The notes beneath the pieces are model-generated. The model had not been told where the DNA came from. It ran no database searches and saw nothing but the letters and a program-made list of their open reading frames with translations. Positions 35,415-44,202 of a stretch of DNA of 64,000 nucleotides are shown in pieces. The first letter of the stretch is position 1, and every line of letters begins with the position of its first letter. Position numbers and translations under genes: made by a program. This DNA comes from Solobacterium sp. (GTDB taxonomy: Bacteria > Bacillota_I > Bacilli_A > Erysipelotrichales > Erysipelotrichaceae). The stretch covers positions 1 to 64,000 of the forward strand of contig JAFYGX010000145.1 of NCBI GenBank assembly GCA_017543025.1. Direction: 5' to 3'.

Positions 35415-36290
35415 CTATCCTCCGATGGAAACAAGCGCATCGCAATAGCGCTCCAGTTCTTCTTTTTTCAGCGCCGGTATATCGTCATAGCAATATGGCT
35501 TCTGAAGCTGATGCCATTTGGCTTTGCCGAGATTGTGGTAAGGCAGCAGGTGGATCGCCTTTATATGGCGGGATTTTGCATAAGCGATGAGGTCTTCCAC
35601 TGCATCCTGATTGAAGCCGGGGATGACCGGGATGCGGGCGATGACGTCTGACGGACGCAGCGAAGTCAGATATTCAAAGTTTTCGAAGATCTGTTCCGGC
35701 ACTGCATGCGTTACTGTTTTCAGAACAGCGGGATCCGTATGTTTCAGATCAAAGAGAAACAGATCGATATACGGTTCCGCCTGTTTCATCAGTGACGCCG
35801 GAACATTGCCGGTTGTTTCAGCTGCTGTGTGAAGCCCGGCCTCTTTTGCCTTCGCAAACAGCGCAATCGCTTCCTGGCCTTGAAACAGCGGTTCACCGCC
35901 GGAGAAAGTGACGCCTCCGCCGCTTTCCTCGTAATAATCAGAATCCTTCAGAACAATGCGAAGAATCTCTTCTGCACTCATTTCCGTGCCATTGAGAGAA
36001 AGCGCGGAACCCGGACAGCAGCGGACACATTCACCGCATGCCGTGCAGGCATTCCGGTCTGCCTCAAAGGCATCGTTCTGCCATTGAATCGCATGCCTGG
36101 GACATACGGCTTCACACCTGCGGCAGCGCAGGCAGACGGATTCCTTATACATCAGTACCGGCCGCGGTTCCTTCGCTTCCGGGTTGGCACACCATGGGCA
36201 GCAGAGCGGGCATCCCTTGAGAAAAACCGCTGTCCGTATGCCCGGCCCGTCATGCGTCGCAAACCGTTCAATATTGGATACCTTAATCAT
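35415..36290 (-). CDS. Glycyl radical enzyme activase (radical SAM, PflA family)
   Basis: A 291-residue activating enzyme that uses SAM and a 4Fe-4S cluster to install the glycyl radical on its partner. The radical SAM motif is in GCPLCCPWCANPE (C-x3-C-x2-C, about residues 30-37). An inserted ferredoxin-like domain with eight cysteines follows (CLRCRRCEAVCPRHAI and CTACGECVRCCPGSA, about 53-95), as in activases of dehydratase- and decarboxylase-type enzymes but not in PflA of pyruvate formate-lyase. Block SGGVTFSGGEPLFQ is standard. It overlaps the glycyl radical enzyme gene by 8 bp, showing a dedicated pair. Confidence 0.94.
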   Translation of the reverse strand: MIKVSNIERFATHDGPGIRTAVFLKGCPLCCPWCANPEAKEPRPVLMYKESVCLRCRRCEAVCPRHAIQWQNDAFEADRNACTACGECVRCCPGSALSLNGTEMSAEEILRIVLKDSDYYEESGGGVTFSGGEPLFQGQEAIALFAKAKEAGLHTAAETTGNVPASLMKQAEPYIDLFLFDLKHTDPAVLKTVTHAVPEQIFENFEYLTSLRPSDVIARIPVIPGFNQDAVEDLIAYAKSRHIKAIHLLPYHNLGKAKWHQLQKPYCYDDIPALKKEELERYCDALVSIGG

Positions 36291-38556
36291 ACAGCTCCCT
36301 GCTCAGCAGTTCTTCCTGCACATCCCGTCCGAGATTGATGAATACCGCACTGTAGCCGGCGACCCGGACAATGAGGTCCTTATGGTCCTGCGGATGGATC
36401 ATGGCGTCTTCGAGATCACCAGGATTGACGCAGGTTACCATCAGCTGACAGCCGCCTCTGCGGAAATAGGTGCGCAACATTGCCCGCACTTTTTCTTCCT
36501 CTTCCTTCATCATGCGGGGAGTGAATTTCATGTTCTGTACGCTTCCGGCGTGATACTTTGCATTGAACTTTGCCAGGGAGTTCATGCATGCGGTAGGGCC
36601 GGAAACAGCTGCACCGCCGACCGGATTGTTTGCCGGATTCAGATAAACGCCCCGTTTTCTGCCATCAAGGCTTGCGTCTGTCTGATGTCCCCAGTCGGTA
36701 TTGGTCTGGTTGTTGGAAATCACGATCAGATAATAGCCAAGGCCTGCATCGATGCCGCGCTGACGGATGCCTTTTGCGACATATTCATACAGTTCATTGG
36801 CGAGCTCGTCTGCTTCATCAATGTCATTTCCGTACTTTGCACAGGCAAGCAGATCTTTCTGAATCAGCCGGCCGTCTTCTCCTTCAAAGTTGTGAAGGGC
36901 AGCTTCATTCAGCTGCCGCAGCGTGTATTTCTTCTGGTCAAAGACGAGTGTCTTTATCGCGACGAGCGCATCAGACGCATTGATGTTTCCGTAGGTCTCG
37001 TTGGTTCCGCCGAGAATCTGCACTCCGCCGTCGAGCAGTGCTTTTCTGCGGGCGATGCAGTCATCCATCAGAATGGAGGTGAACAGGAAGGAAACTTCCT
37101 GATTCATGATTTCATAGCTGTGCTTCTGTGCTTCGATACTGAGATCAAAGTAGTAGTCAAGCAGCCGTTTATACTGATCGAAGAATTCGTCGAATGTCTG
37201 AAAGCTGTCGATATCCGCAACCTTTACCGGACCGGCTTTATAAATATGATCCATCGGGTCATATCCGTCATTCAGCCCCAGCTGCATGATCTTGACGAGG
37301 TTGAGCAGGGTGTTGGGTGTCCCGACGCTTTTCCCCTGAATCACATACTCCGTACAGCCAAACGGCGTATACTGTTCCGCTGTTTTACGGTCCACACGCA
37401 TGCCCCATTCCACTGCCGGTACGTTGACATCGTCGTTGTACAGCGTCGGATAAGTGCATCCCTCAGAAAGACAGGCATAGGCAAGATCAAGAATATCTTT
37501 CGGTGTGGTATGGTCGAAGCGCAGTGTGAACTGCGGCTCGACATACCGGGTGGAACGGCATACTTCAAGGCAGATCCGGCAGAAGAGGTCAGCCGCTTCC
37601 GGATCTTCTCTTCCCTGCCCGCCGACAATAATCCGCCCGTTGACCGTGGTTCTGCGATTTTCAATCAGCGTCCAGAGAGAGCGGACGCAGCGGAACGCAT
37701 CTGCCCGGGTAATCACTCCCTGTTCGATATCCCGCTTCAGATACGGGCCGAGCACGATATCCAGCCGGCCGTAATTGATACAGCCGGCACACAGCGCGTA
37801 CAGCCAGAACAGCTGCAGCGCCTGATGGAATGTGACCGGAGCTTCTTCCCGGATCGCTTTAAGATCCGTCAGGATCCACTCAAGATCCATTTTGCGCTGC
37901 CCCTGTGCAGCAGTGCATTCCTCTGCGGTAAGACGGATTTCCTTATCAATTACCTCCTGAAACAGATCCAGCGCACCAAGACACGATGTGATGAATGCGT
38001 TTGACTCTGTGCGGCGCAGTTCCTCTTTCAGCCCGTTTACACCAAGACGCATCAGTTTTGCATAATCCAGCATCATGCCGCTGAGCCGGGCAGTTGCCAT
38101 AAACGGATAGCGGCAGTCAATGAATCGTCCGGTCGTGGTATCGTTCAGCACATCCTGGCAGTAGATTGATTTGACATCATGTTCCTGCCAGTAGTCGTAC
38201 AGCGTCTGAACCCGCTGTTTATGCGCATCATCTTCAAACTGTTTGCCGAATGCGCGCAGTTCATGAAATACGCAGTAATGGCCGACACCGCCGATACTGG
38301 TCACAGAACCGAAGCCAATCGGCAGGAAATCGAGCCGGCCGGCAATCAGATCGGTTTCTTCATTATGGCGGAACAGCACCGGGTACAGAACCCTGAGGCA
38401 GTTCAGCTCCCGGATTGCCTTGTCCTGACCTTCGCTGTTTCTGTGCGCATCAGTATATGTTTCCATCAGGGAAAGCTGTTCTTCTGCGGAAAGTTCCGGC
38501 GCAAGCCGTTTTGATACATTGACATTCTGTGCGCCTTCAATATTGATCCGTGCCAT
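36283..38556 (-). CDS. Glycyl radical enzyme of unknown substrate (PFL superfamily)
   Basis: A 757-residue glycyl radical enzyme. The thiyl cysteine is Cys401 in PFGCTEYV, with the C-x-E glutamate (Glu403) found in eliminases such as diol dehydratases and choline lyase. Pyruvate formate-lyase has two adjacent cysteines instead. Gly734 in RVAGYSAVF is the radical site. The usual eliminase sequence is GCVE, so the GCTE form suggests a separate subfamily. Start ATG at 38556 has a GGAGG site; the longer frame adds 19 non-family residues. It heads an operon with activase, DeoR regulator and NanE, suggesting a substrate derived from an (amino)sugar. The reaction cannot be predicted. Confidence 0.93.
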   Translation of the reverse strand: MARINIEGAQNVNVSKRLAPELSAEEQLSLMETYTDAHRNSEGQDKAIRELNCLRVLYPVLFRHNEETDLIAGRLDFLPIGFGSVTSIGGVGHYCVFHELRAFGKQFEDDAHKQRVQTLYDYWQEHDVKSIYCQDVLNDTTTGRFIDCRYPFMATARLSGMMLDYAKLMRLGVNGLKEELRRTESNAFITSCLGALDLFQEVIDKEIRLTAEECTAAQGQRKMDLEWILTDLKAIREEAPVTFHQALQLFWLYALCAGCINYGRLDIVLGPYLKRDIEQGVITRADAFRCVRSLWTLIENRRTTVNGRIIVGGQGREDPEAADLFCRICLEVCRSTRYVEPQFTLRFDHTTPKDILDLAYACLSEGCTYPTLYNDDVNVPAVEWGMRVDRKTAEQYTPFGCTEYVIQGKSVGTPNTLLNLVKIMQLGLNDGYDPMDHIYKAGPVKVADIDSFQTFDEFFDQYKRLLDYYFDLSIEAQKHSYEIMNQEVSFLFTSILMDDCIARRKALLDGGVQILGGTNETYGNINASDALVAIKTLVFDQKKYTLRQLNEAALHNFEGEDGRLIQKDLLACAKYGNDIDEADELANELYEYVAKGIRQRGIDAGLGYYLIVISNNQTNTDWGHQTDASLDGRKRGVYLNPANNPVGGAAVSGPTACMNSLAKFNAKYHAGSVQNMKFTPRMMKEEEEKVRAMLRTYFRRGGCQLMVTCVNPGDLEDAMIHPQDHKDLIVRVAGYSAVFINLGRDVQEELLSRELYD

Positions 38557-38584
38557 AGCATGTCCTCCGTTTCGCTTCAGCTTC

Positions 38585-38613
38585 AATATAATGCATGCGG
38601 GAACTATATTCAA
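38585..38613 (-). promoter_or_regulatory. Promoter of the glycyl radical enzyme operon
   Basis: On the minus strand, -35 TTGAAT (38608-38613) and -10 TATATT (38585-38590) are separated by exactly 17 nt, about 30 bp upstream of the start codon. A candidate operator ends one base upstream of the -35. Confidence 0.65.
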
Positions 38614-38614
38614 T

Positions 38615-38670
38615 CAGAATTGATCAGAAATAACCAGAATTGATCATATCCGGAGATCTGATCAAATCAG
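38615..38670. promoter_or_regulatory. Triple candidate operator in the divergent control region
   Basis: CAGAATTGATCA occurs at 38615-38626 and again at 38635-38646, 20 bp (two helical turns) apart. A third copy is inverted at 38659-38670 (TGATCAAATCAG, 10 of 12 matching the reverse complement TGATCAATTCTG). The outer copies abut the -35 regions of the two divergent promoters. Binding by the DeoR-type regulator of the same locus is the simplest reading. Confidence 0.6.
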
Positions 38671-38671
38671 A

Positions 38672-38699
38672 TTTCAAAGAAGCGGAAACAGGCTATTCT
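38672..38699 (+). promoter_or_regulatory. Putative promoter of the Gfo/Idh/MocA gene
   Basis: -35 TTTCAA (38672-38677), 16-nt spacer, -10 TATTCT (38694-38699), about 25 bp upstream of the ATG. It directly follows the third candidate operator. Confidence 0.45.
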
Positions 38700-38723
38700 G
38701 GAAGCAGAAAGGAGATCCAGTAT

Positions 38724-39854
38724 ATGATTCGACTTGCATTAATCGGCACCGGCACCATGGGCACCAATTATCTGAAGTACATCGCAGAAGGCAGCGTTCC
38801 TTCTGTCACTGCAGCTGCCGCTGTTTCCCGCAGACCGGAAAAACAGCAGGAAATCCGAGAGCTCTTTCATGATTCGATCGCTGTCTTTGAGAGCGAAGAG
38901 GAGCTGTATGCACATCCGGAATGTTTTGATGCGGTTCTGGTTGCCACGCCGCATTCCCTGCATGCGGAAATGGGCATGCGGGCGCTTCGGGCAGGCAAGC
39001 ATCTGATGCTGGACAAGCCTGCCGGCGTATGCACAGCGGAATGCCGTCCTCTGGCAGATCTGGCAGATGACGCCGGTCTGAAGTTTTCGGTGATGTTTCA
39101 TCAGCGCATGTTTCCGAAATTCCGGCGGGTAAAGGAACTGCTGGAACACAGGGAAATCGGTGATATTACCCGGGTTCTGATGAAAAACAGCCGCTATTTC
39201 CGAACGGAACATTATCATCGTTCTTCACCATGGCGCAGCAGCTGGAACGGAGAAAGCGGCGGTCTGATGATCAATCAGGCCCAGCATCTGATCGATATGT
39301 GGCAATGGCTGTTCGGCATGCCGGAAACACTTTATGCGGATATCTGCTTCGGCAAATACAATGACTTTTCCGTTGATGATGAAGTGACGATTGTCATGGA
39401 TTATCCGGACAGAAAAACCGGCGTCTTTCTGGCCTCTACCGGAGAGGGGACGGGCAGTGACCTGCTTGAAATCACCGGCTCGCTGGGAACAATCGTACTG
39501 GAGGATCAGACACTGACGATTACCCGTTATGATCAGGACCTCAATGATTACCGGAAAAATGCGGAGTGCAATTCCAGAGAGCGGCTCAGGGAAACCGTGG
39601 TTACGGAGCAGCTGGAAGAGAACACGAAGACGCATCCGCTGCTTCTGGAAAACTTTGCCCGGGCAGTGGAAGGAAAAGAACCGCTTGTTGTGGAAGGAAG
39701 AAATGCGGTCAATGCACTGGAGCTTACCAATGCGGCGTATCTCTCCGCCTGGAATCACGAAGTGATCGGTTTCCCGATTGATGAACAGCGCTATGTGAAG
39801 GAGCTTCTGGAACATCAGAACGCAGAACGGGAAGCAGGAAAATATCCCCGTTAA
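38724..39854 (+). CDS. Gfo/Idh/MocA-family NAD(P)-dependent oxidoreductase
   Basis: A 376-residue sugar or cyclitol dehydrogenase-like protein. The N-terminal Rossmann domain has LIGTGTMGTNYLKYI (residues 5-19), and the family motif DKPAGV is at about residues 95-100. The C-terminal alpha/beta domain contains the block WRSSWNGESGGLMINQAQHL. The reaction is probably oxidation or reduction of a sugar-type hydroxyl. The start with an AAAGGAGA site is preferred over an upstream ATG that lies inside the operator region. It is divergent from the glycyl radical enzyme operon and probably co-regulated. Confidence 0.92.
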   Translation: MIRLALIGTGTMGTNYLKYIAEGSVPSVTAAAAVSRRPEKQQEIRELFHDSIAVFESEEELYAHPECFDAVLVATPHSLHAEMGMRALRAGKHLMLDKPAGVCTAECRPLADLADDAGLKFSVMFHQRMFPKFRRVKELLEHREIGDITRVLMKNSRYFRTEHYHRSSPWRSSWNGESGGLMINQAQHLIDMWQWLFGMPETLYADICFGKYNDFSVDDEVTIVMDYPDRKTGVFLASTGEGTGSDLLEITGSLGTIVLEDQTLTITRYDQDLNDYRKNAECNSRERLRETVVTEQLEENTKTHPLLLENFARAVEGKEPLVVEGRNAVNALELTNAAYLSAWNHEVIGFPIDEQRYVKELLEHQNAEREAGKYPR

Positions 39855-39915
39855 CGGATTCGCAGTCATTCTTCGCTTCGCTTACGTTTACAATAAATAA
39901 AGGGGTGCGTGACGG

Positions 39916-41031
39916 ATGGAACTAACCAAGATCGTGATTACCGGCGGGCCGTGTGCCGGAAAGACAACGGCAATGAGCTGGATCAATAAAGAGTTTTCCA
40001 AACGCGGATACAAGGTGCTGTTTGTGCCGGAAACAGCGACAGAACTGATCTCAGGGGGCGTAGCGCCATGGACCTGCGGAACGAATTACGATTATCAGGT
40101 CGGACAGATGCGGCTGCAGTACGAAAAGGAAAAAGTCTTTGAGGCAGCGGCGAAAACAATGCCGGATGAAAAGATACTGATTGTCTGTGACCGAGGTCTG
40201 ATCGATAACCGCGTTTATATGACGGAAGCGGAATTTCAGAAGATTCTTGCCAGTATGGGGCTGAATGAAGTGGAATGCCGGGATTCCTATGATGCGGTGT
40301 TCCATATGATGACTGCGGCAAAAGGAGCGGAGCAGTTCTATACGACGGACAATAATGAAGCACGGATCGAATCGATTGACCAGGCAGTCAGACTTGATGA
40401 CAGCCTGATTGACGCATGGACCGGACATCCGCATCTTCGGGTAATCGATAATTCCGTTTCCTTCGAGGAAAAGCTCGTCCATCTGATTTCGGAAATCTCT
40501 GCTTTCCTCGGCGAGCCGGTCATGATGGAGGTAGAACGGAAATATCTGATTCGCTATCCGGATATTGCCTGGCTGGAAAGTCTGACGAACTGCCGCAGAG
40601 TTGAAATCATTCAGACCTATCTCTGTGCGCCGGCCGGAGAAGAACTGCGTGTGCGTCAGCGGGGAGAAAAAGGGCATTATACGTATTACATGACTTCCAA
40701 GCGGAAGGTCACGGGACTGAAGCGGATTGAAATTGAAAAGCGTCTGACACAGAATCAATATCTGGACCTGCTTATGGAAGCAGACCCCCAGAAGCGCCCG
40801 ATCCGGAAAACCCGTTTCTGCATGTCTTATCAGAGTCAGTATTTTGAAATTGATATTTACCCGTTCTGGAAAGACCGTGCCGTTATGGAAATTGAGCTTC
40901 AGAATGAAGATCAGGAGATTCATTTCCCGGAAGGAATTGAAATTATCCGGGAAGTGACAGAAGAGCCGGAATATAAAAATTCCGAGCTGGCAAGAATCAG
41001 TCTGGAAAAGGAAAAGAACAGGCTTCTGTAA
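39916..41031 (+). CDS. P-loop NTPase (AAA_28) fused to a CYTH domain
   Basis: A 371-residue two-domain protein. Residues 1-190 are a small nucleotide-binding domain with P-loop GGPCAGKTT (residues 10-18) and a kinase-like ILIVCDRGLIDNRVYM block (about 85-100). Residues 203-371 are a CYTH (triphosphate tunnel) domain opening with MMEVERKYLIRYP, which contains the ExExK signature, followed by alternating Arg/Lys/Glu beta strands (RVRQRGEKGHYTYYMTSKRK). CYTH enzymes hydrolyse or bind triphosphates. The same pairing occurs in the insect GTP-binding protein TTD14. Substrate unknown. It is monocistronic, with a terminator following. Confidence 0.88.
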   Translation: MELTKIVITGGPCAGKTTAMSWINKEFSKRGYKVLFVPETATELISGGVAPWTCGTNYDYQVGQMRLQYEKEKVFEAAAKTMPDEKILIVCDRGLIDNRVYMTEAEFQKILASMGLNEVECRDSYDAVFHMMTAAKGAEQFYTTDNNEARIESIDQAVRLDDSLIDAWTGHPHLRVIDNSVSFEEKLVHLISEISAFLGEPVMMEVERKYLIRYPDIAWLESLTNCRRVEIIQTYLCAPAGEELRVRQRGEKGHYTYYMTSKRKVTGLKRIEIEKRLTQNQYLDLLMEADPQKRPIRKTRFCMSYQSQYFEIDIYPFWKDRAVMEIELQNEDQEIHFPEGIEIIREVTEEPEYKNSELARISLEKEKNRLL

Positions 41032-41082
41032 CAGCGGCAGAGCGAAGGAATGAACTGTCTGCACAGGCGGATACAGATTCAG

Positions 41083-41113
41083 GGAACCAGTACATTCTGC
41101 TGGTTCCTTTTTC
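41083..41113 (+). terminator. Terminator of the P-loop/CYTH gene
   Basis: Perfect 8-bp stem GGAACCAG (41083-41090) with CTGGTTCC (41100-41107), followed by a T-run. Confidence 0.85.
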
Positions 41114-41124
41114 GATTGAGGAAC

Positions 41125-41150
41125 TGAAAACTGCAGCCATGGGCTGCAGT
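41125..41150 (-). terminator. Terminator of the GltD-like gene
   Basis: Perfect 9-bp stem ACTGCAGCC/GGCTGCAGT with loop ATG. Read on the minus strand it is followed by TTTT. It lies about 11 bp past the stop codon of the minus-strand gene. Confidence 0.7.
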
Positions 41151-41160
41151 CATTGATCTG

Positions 41161-43974
41161 TTAATGCTCGTTCGGGTAATCGGATTTTCCGGTTATTTTT
41201 TTCTTTATGATCTTAAAGCCCCGCTTCAGCGCATAAGGCGCAACGCACCGGATCATTTCTTCTGCGGTATGCATGTCTGAGGCATGCGGGATATCCCGTT
41301 CAAGCCGGATGGCATCGAATGCGCAGCGTGTCGTGCAGAGACCGCAGCCAACACACTGGTTCAGATCAACCTTTGCGGCACCGCATTTCAGACAGCGGCG
41401 TGCTTCATTCTGTACCTGCTTTTCGGTAAATGGCGCCCGCAGATCGGAAAAGGTTTCAGCTGCACTGCCGGGTTTTGAACCGGGCCGCTGACGAGCTGCG
41501 CTGTCATACGATTCGACACGGATATCGTCACGGTCCAGTTCAGTGAATTTCCGCAGATCGCGGCCAAGCGTGAGCGACTGCCCGGGATGGACAAAACGGT
41601 TGATTGATACCATGCCTTCTCTGCCCTCAGCGATCGCATCAATCGCAAACCGCGGACCGTGATAAATATCACCTCCGGTGAAGATATCGGGCTCGTCAGT
41701 CTGATAGGTAATCGGATCAGCGATCACAGTGCCGTTCGGATTGAGGCGGACCTTTGTTCCGTTCAGCAGATCTCCCCAGTCTGCTCTTTGGCCGATTGCC
41801 ATCAGAACATTGGCGCAATCTACGCGAATCGTTTCATTTTCATTGAATTCCGGAGAAAAGCGTCCGGTTTCATCGAATACGGAAATACATTTCCGGAAGA
41901 TCATGGAGGTGATTTTTCCGTCTTGTGTCCGGATTTCAAGCGGACCGTATCCGTTGATGATGTCGACGCCTTCTGCTTTCAATTCGGCGATCTCTTCGTC
42001 AGCGGCAGGCATTTCATCAGCCTGTTCGAGACAGACCATGAAGACGCGCTCACTTCCTGCACGCAGTGCGGTACGTGCAACATCTGCCGCAACATTACCG
42101 CCGCCGACCACAACTGCGGCACCGCTCAGTCGCTGCGTTTCATCCTGGCTGATGCGCTTCAGGAAGGAAATACCGCTTTCGACACCTGCAGCGTCTTCGC
42201 CGGGAATGCCGGCCATCGCTCCTTCCTGCAGACCGATCGCAAGATAGAATGCTTTATATCCCTGCGTCCGCAGTTCTTCAATCGTGACATCTTTACCGAC
42301 TTCAATTCCGCAGCGGATCTCAGCGCCCATCTTCTCAATGATCGAAATCTCCGCATTCAGAAGTTCTTTTTCCAGCCGGAAGTTCGGAATGCCGTTCATC
42401 ATCATCCCGCCTGGCCGGGATTCTTTCTCAAATACCGTAACCGGATAGCCTTCCGTCCGGAGCCAGTACGCTGCTGTAAGCCCTGCAGGACCGGCGCCGA
42501 TCACGGCGATTTTAAATTCATCCCATTGTTTTCCGTCCATGTTCTCACAGACAGGAATAAAGCAGTCCGGATTCTGAACCTCATACTGACAGAGGAACTT
42601 CTTGATCTCATCAATTGCGACCGGCTGATCGATGATTCCGCGTGTGCAGCGGTCTTCACACCTTCTGTTGCATACTGCTCCGCATACTGCCGGGAACGGA
42701 TTGTCCCTGCGGATCAGCTTTACAGCATCTTCATAGCGGCCTTCTGCCGCCATACGGATGTACCCCTGAACAGAAACATGTGCAGGGCAAGCGGTTTTGC
42801 ATGGCGATGTGCCGGTGTCATAGCAGCTGATTCTGTTATGATCGCGGTAATCGGGATCCCATCTGTCTTCGCCCCAGATGTTGTCATCCGGCAGCTCATG
42901 GAGCGGATACTTCACACGGGAGCCATCTGCCCGGCAGAGTTTCTGGCCAAGCTTTGCGGCTCCGGCCGGACAGACCTCAGCGCATTTCCCGCAGGCTGTG
43001 CATTTCTGCGGGTCAACATGCGCACGGTAGGCGCTCCGGCTCATGTTCGGCGTATTGAACAGCTGGCTGGTGCGCAGTCCGTAGCAGCTGCCGGGAGAGC
43101 AGTTGCAGATGCCGACGATGCGATCCGGACCGTCAAGATTGGTGATCTGATGCACGTAACCCTTGCGCTCTGCCCGCAGGATGATGTCCATCGCTTCTTC
43201 TCTTGTGATGTAGTGCGCATCTTTTCCGGATGTTACAAGAAACTCGGCAATATCACCGACGCCGATGCACATATAGCCTTCCACATCACCGACGCCTTCA
43301 TTCCGGATGCGCTGAGCTTTCCGGCAGGCGCAGACCATTGCACAGAAGGTGTCGTATTTCTGAAGCCAGTGGGAAAGATGCTCTACGGAAACCGAACGGC
43401 TTTCCGCTTCAATGGCCTTCTCCACCGGAATGACATGCATTCCGATACCGGCTCCCCCGGGAGGAACCAGTTTTGCGGCAAGCTCAAGGGGCTCCTGCGG
43501 GGCAAGGTTGAACATAGTGGCAATTTCCGGATGCTCATCCGGCAGTGTCGGGTGCTCGACCATGTATTCCCCGCTTCCGACAACCCATTTGGGAATCAGA
43601 TACTGAATATGGTGATCCTGGTTGTCGCGGTTCTGTTCCAGGAGGCCGATCCACAGCAGATGGTTGATCATGCGCTGAGCTTCCTCTTCACTCATATGAT
43701 TGGCTCTGGCAAGTTCCGCTGTGGTTTTTCCGGTCCGCCGTTTTCTGAAGCTGAGCATGAACTTCACTTCTTCATTGGAAAGAAGCCGGTCAAGAATCCA
43801 GAAGTCCATATGATTTTCGTGCATTCCTCCGGGGAGTTTGCGGGGAATGTTGTCGGTGATCATCCGGGCAAGCTTCATCACAAGCTCTTTCTTCTCCGGA
43901 TCATCACAATGGTGGTCCTGATACGGGTAATCGCGTTCATTCACATGAATGCGTGGATTAACTTCTTTTGGCAT
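41161..43974 (-). CDS. Large GltD-like FAD/iron-sulfur oxidoreductase
   Basis: A 937-residue flavoprotein. Residues about 65-130 look like a winged helix (KTTAELARANHMSEEEAQRM); a Cys-rich region follows (CNCSPGSCYGL). A ferredoxin motif KCTACGKCAEVCPAGAAKLG lies at about 326-345. A glutamate-synthase-small-subunit-like module (about 400-830) has CKTACPAHVSVQGYIRMA, FAD motif IGAGPAGLTAAYWL and NAD(P)H motif VVVGGGNVAADVART. A final [4Fe-4S] pair (CVGCGLCTTRCAFDAI) ends the protein. Such proteins pass electrons between NAD(P)H and ferredoxin or a partner enzyme. It is divergent from the fatty acid isomerase-like gene and may supply reductant to that cluster. Ribosome binding site AAGGAG. Confidence 0.9.
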   Translation of the reverse strand: MPKEVNPRIHVNERDYPYQDHHCDDPEKKELVMKLARMITDNIPRKLPGGMHENHMDFWILDRLLSNEEVKFMLSFRKRRTGKTTAELARANHMSEEEAQRMINHLLWIGLLEQNRDNQDHHIQYLIPKWVVGSGEYMVEHPTLPDEHPEIATMFNLAPQEPLELAAKLVPPGGAGIGMHVIPVEKAIEAESRSVSVEHLSHWLQKYDTFCAMVCACRKAQRIRNEGVGDVEGYMCIGVGDIAEFLVTSGKDAHYITREEAMDIILRAERKGYVHQITNLDGPDRIVGICNCSPGSCYGLRTSQLFNTPNMSRSAYRAHVDPQKCTACGKCAEVCPAGAAKLGQKLCRADGSRVKYPLHELPDDNIWGEDRWDPDYRDHNRISCYDTGTSPCKTACPAHVSVQGYIRMAAEGRYEDAVKLIRRDNPFPAVCGAVCNRRCEDRCTRGIIDQPVAIDEIKKFLCQYEVQNPDCFIPVCENMDGKQWDEFKIAVIGAGPAGLTAAYWLRTEGYPVTVFEKESRPGGMMMNGIPNFRLEKELLNAEISIIEKMGAEIRCGIEVGKDVTIEELRTQGYKAFYLAIGLQEGAMAGIPGEDAAGVESGISFLKRISQDETQRLSGAAVVVGGGNVAADVARTALRAGSERVFMVCLEQADEMPAADEEIAELKAEGVDIINGYGPLEIRTQDGKITSMIFRKCISVFDETGRFSPEFNENETIRVDCANVLMAIGQRADWGDLLNGTKVRLNPNGTVIADPITYQTDEPDIFTGGDIYHGPRFAIDAIAEGREGMVSINRFVHPGQSLTLGRDLRKFTELDRDDIRVESYDSAARQRPGSKPGSAAETFSDLRAPFTEKQVQNEARRCLKCGAAKVDLNQCVGCGLCTTRCAFDAIRLERDIPHASDMHTAEEMIRCVAPYALKRGFKIIKKKITGKSDYPNEH

Positions 43975-44202
43975 GCGTGTCTCCTTAAATGAGTTTCCGG
44001 CAATCTGTTTTCACATTCCGGTCTGAACAGGAACCGGATTGCGGACAATAAGAATCCTGCTGGAGTAATTTTACAACATCATAATGAGAAAACCATCCGT
44101 CAGGCAGAAAAGGGAGGGGCGAGGAGATTCGGAAATGCGTGCAAAAAACCGAATCATACGGCTATAATGAAATCAGCTGAAACACTGGAGGATAATTTAC
44201 TT
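43975..44202. promoter_or_regulatory. Divergent control region of the redox/fatty acid cluster
   Basis: 228 bp between divergent genes. A consensus -10, TATAAT, at 44163-44168 precedes the plus-strand gene by 34 bp. No strong -35 stands at 17 nt (closest TGCAAA-like). I could not find a clear operator. Confidence 0.45.

Noticed and set aside
36184..38004. 606-codon open frame antisense to the glycyl radical enzyme
   Set aside because: Same reason: the minus-strand gene has all catalytic motifs, and the plus-strand translation shows none.
41659..43992. 777-codon open frame antisense to the GltD-like gene
   Set aside because: It mirrors a real gene whose motifs (ferredoxin clusters, FAD and NAD sites) are unambiguous. 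The antisense product has no domain character, and its openness follows from codon bias.
44167..44202. Upstream ATG for the fatty acid isomerase-like gene
   Set aside because: It overlaps the TATAAT element and would add 12 residues before the conserved start; the ATG at 44203 has an SD.
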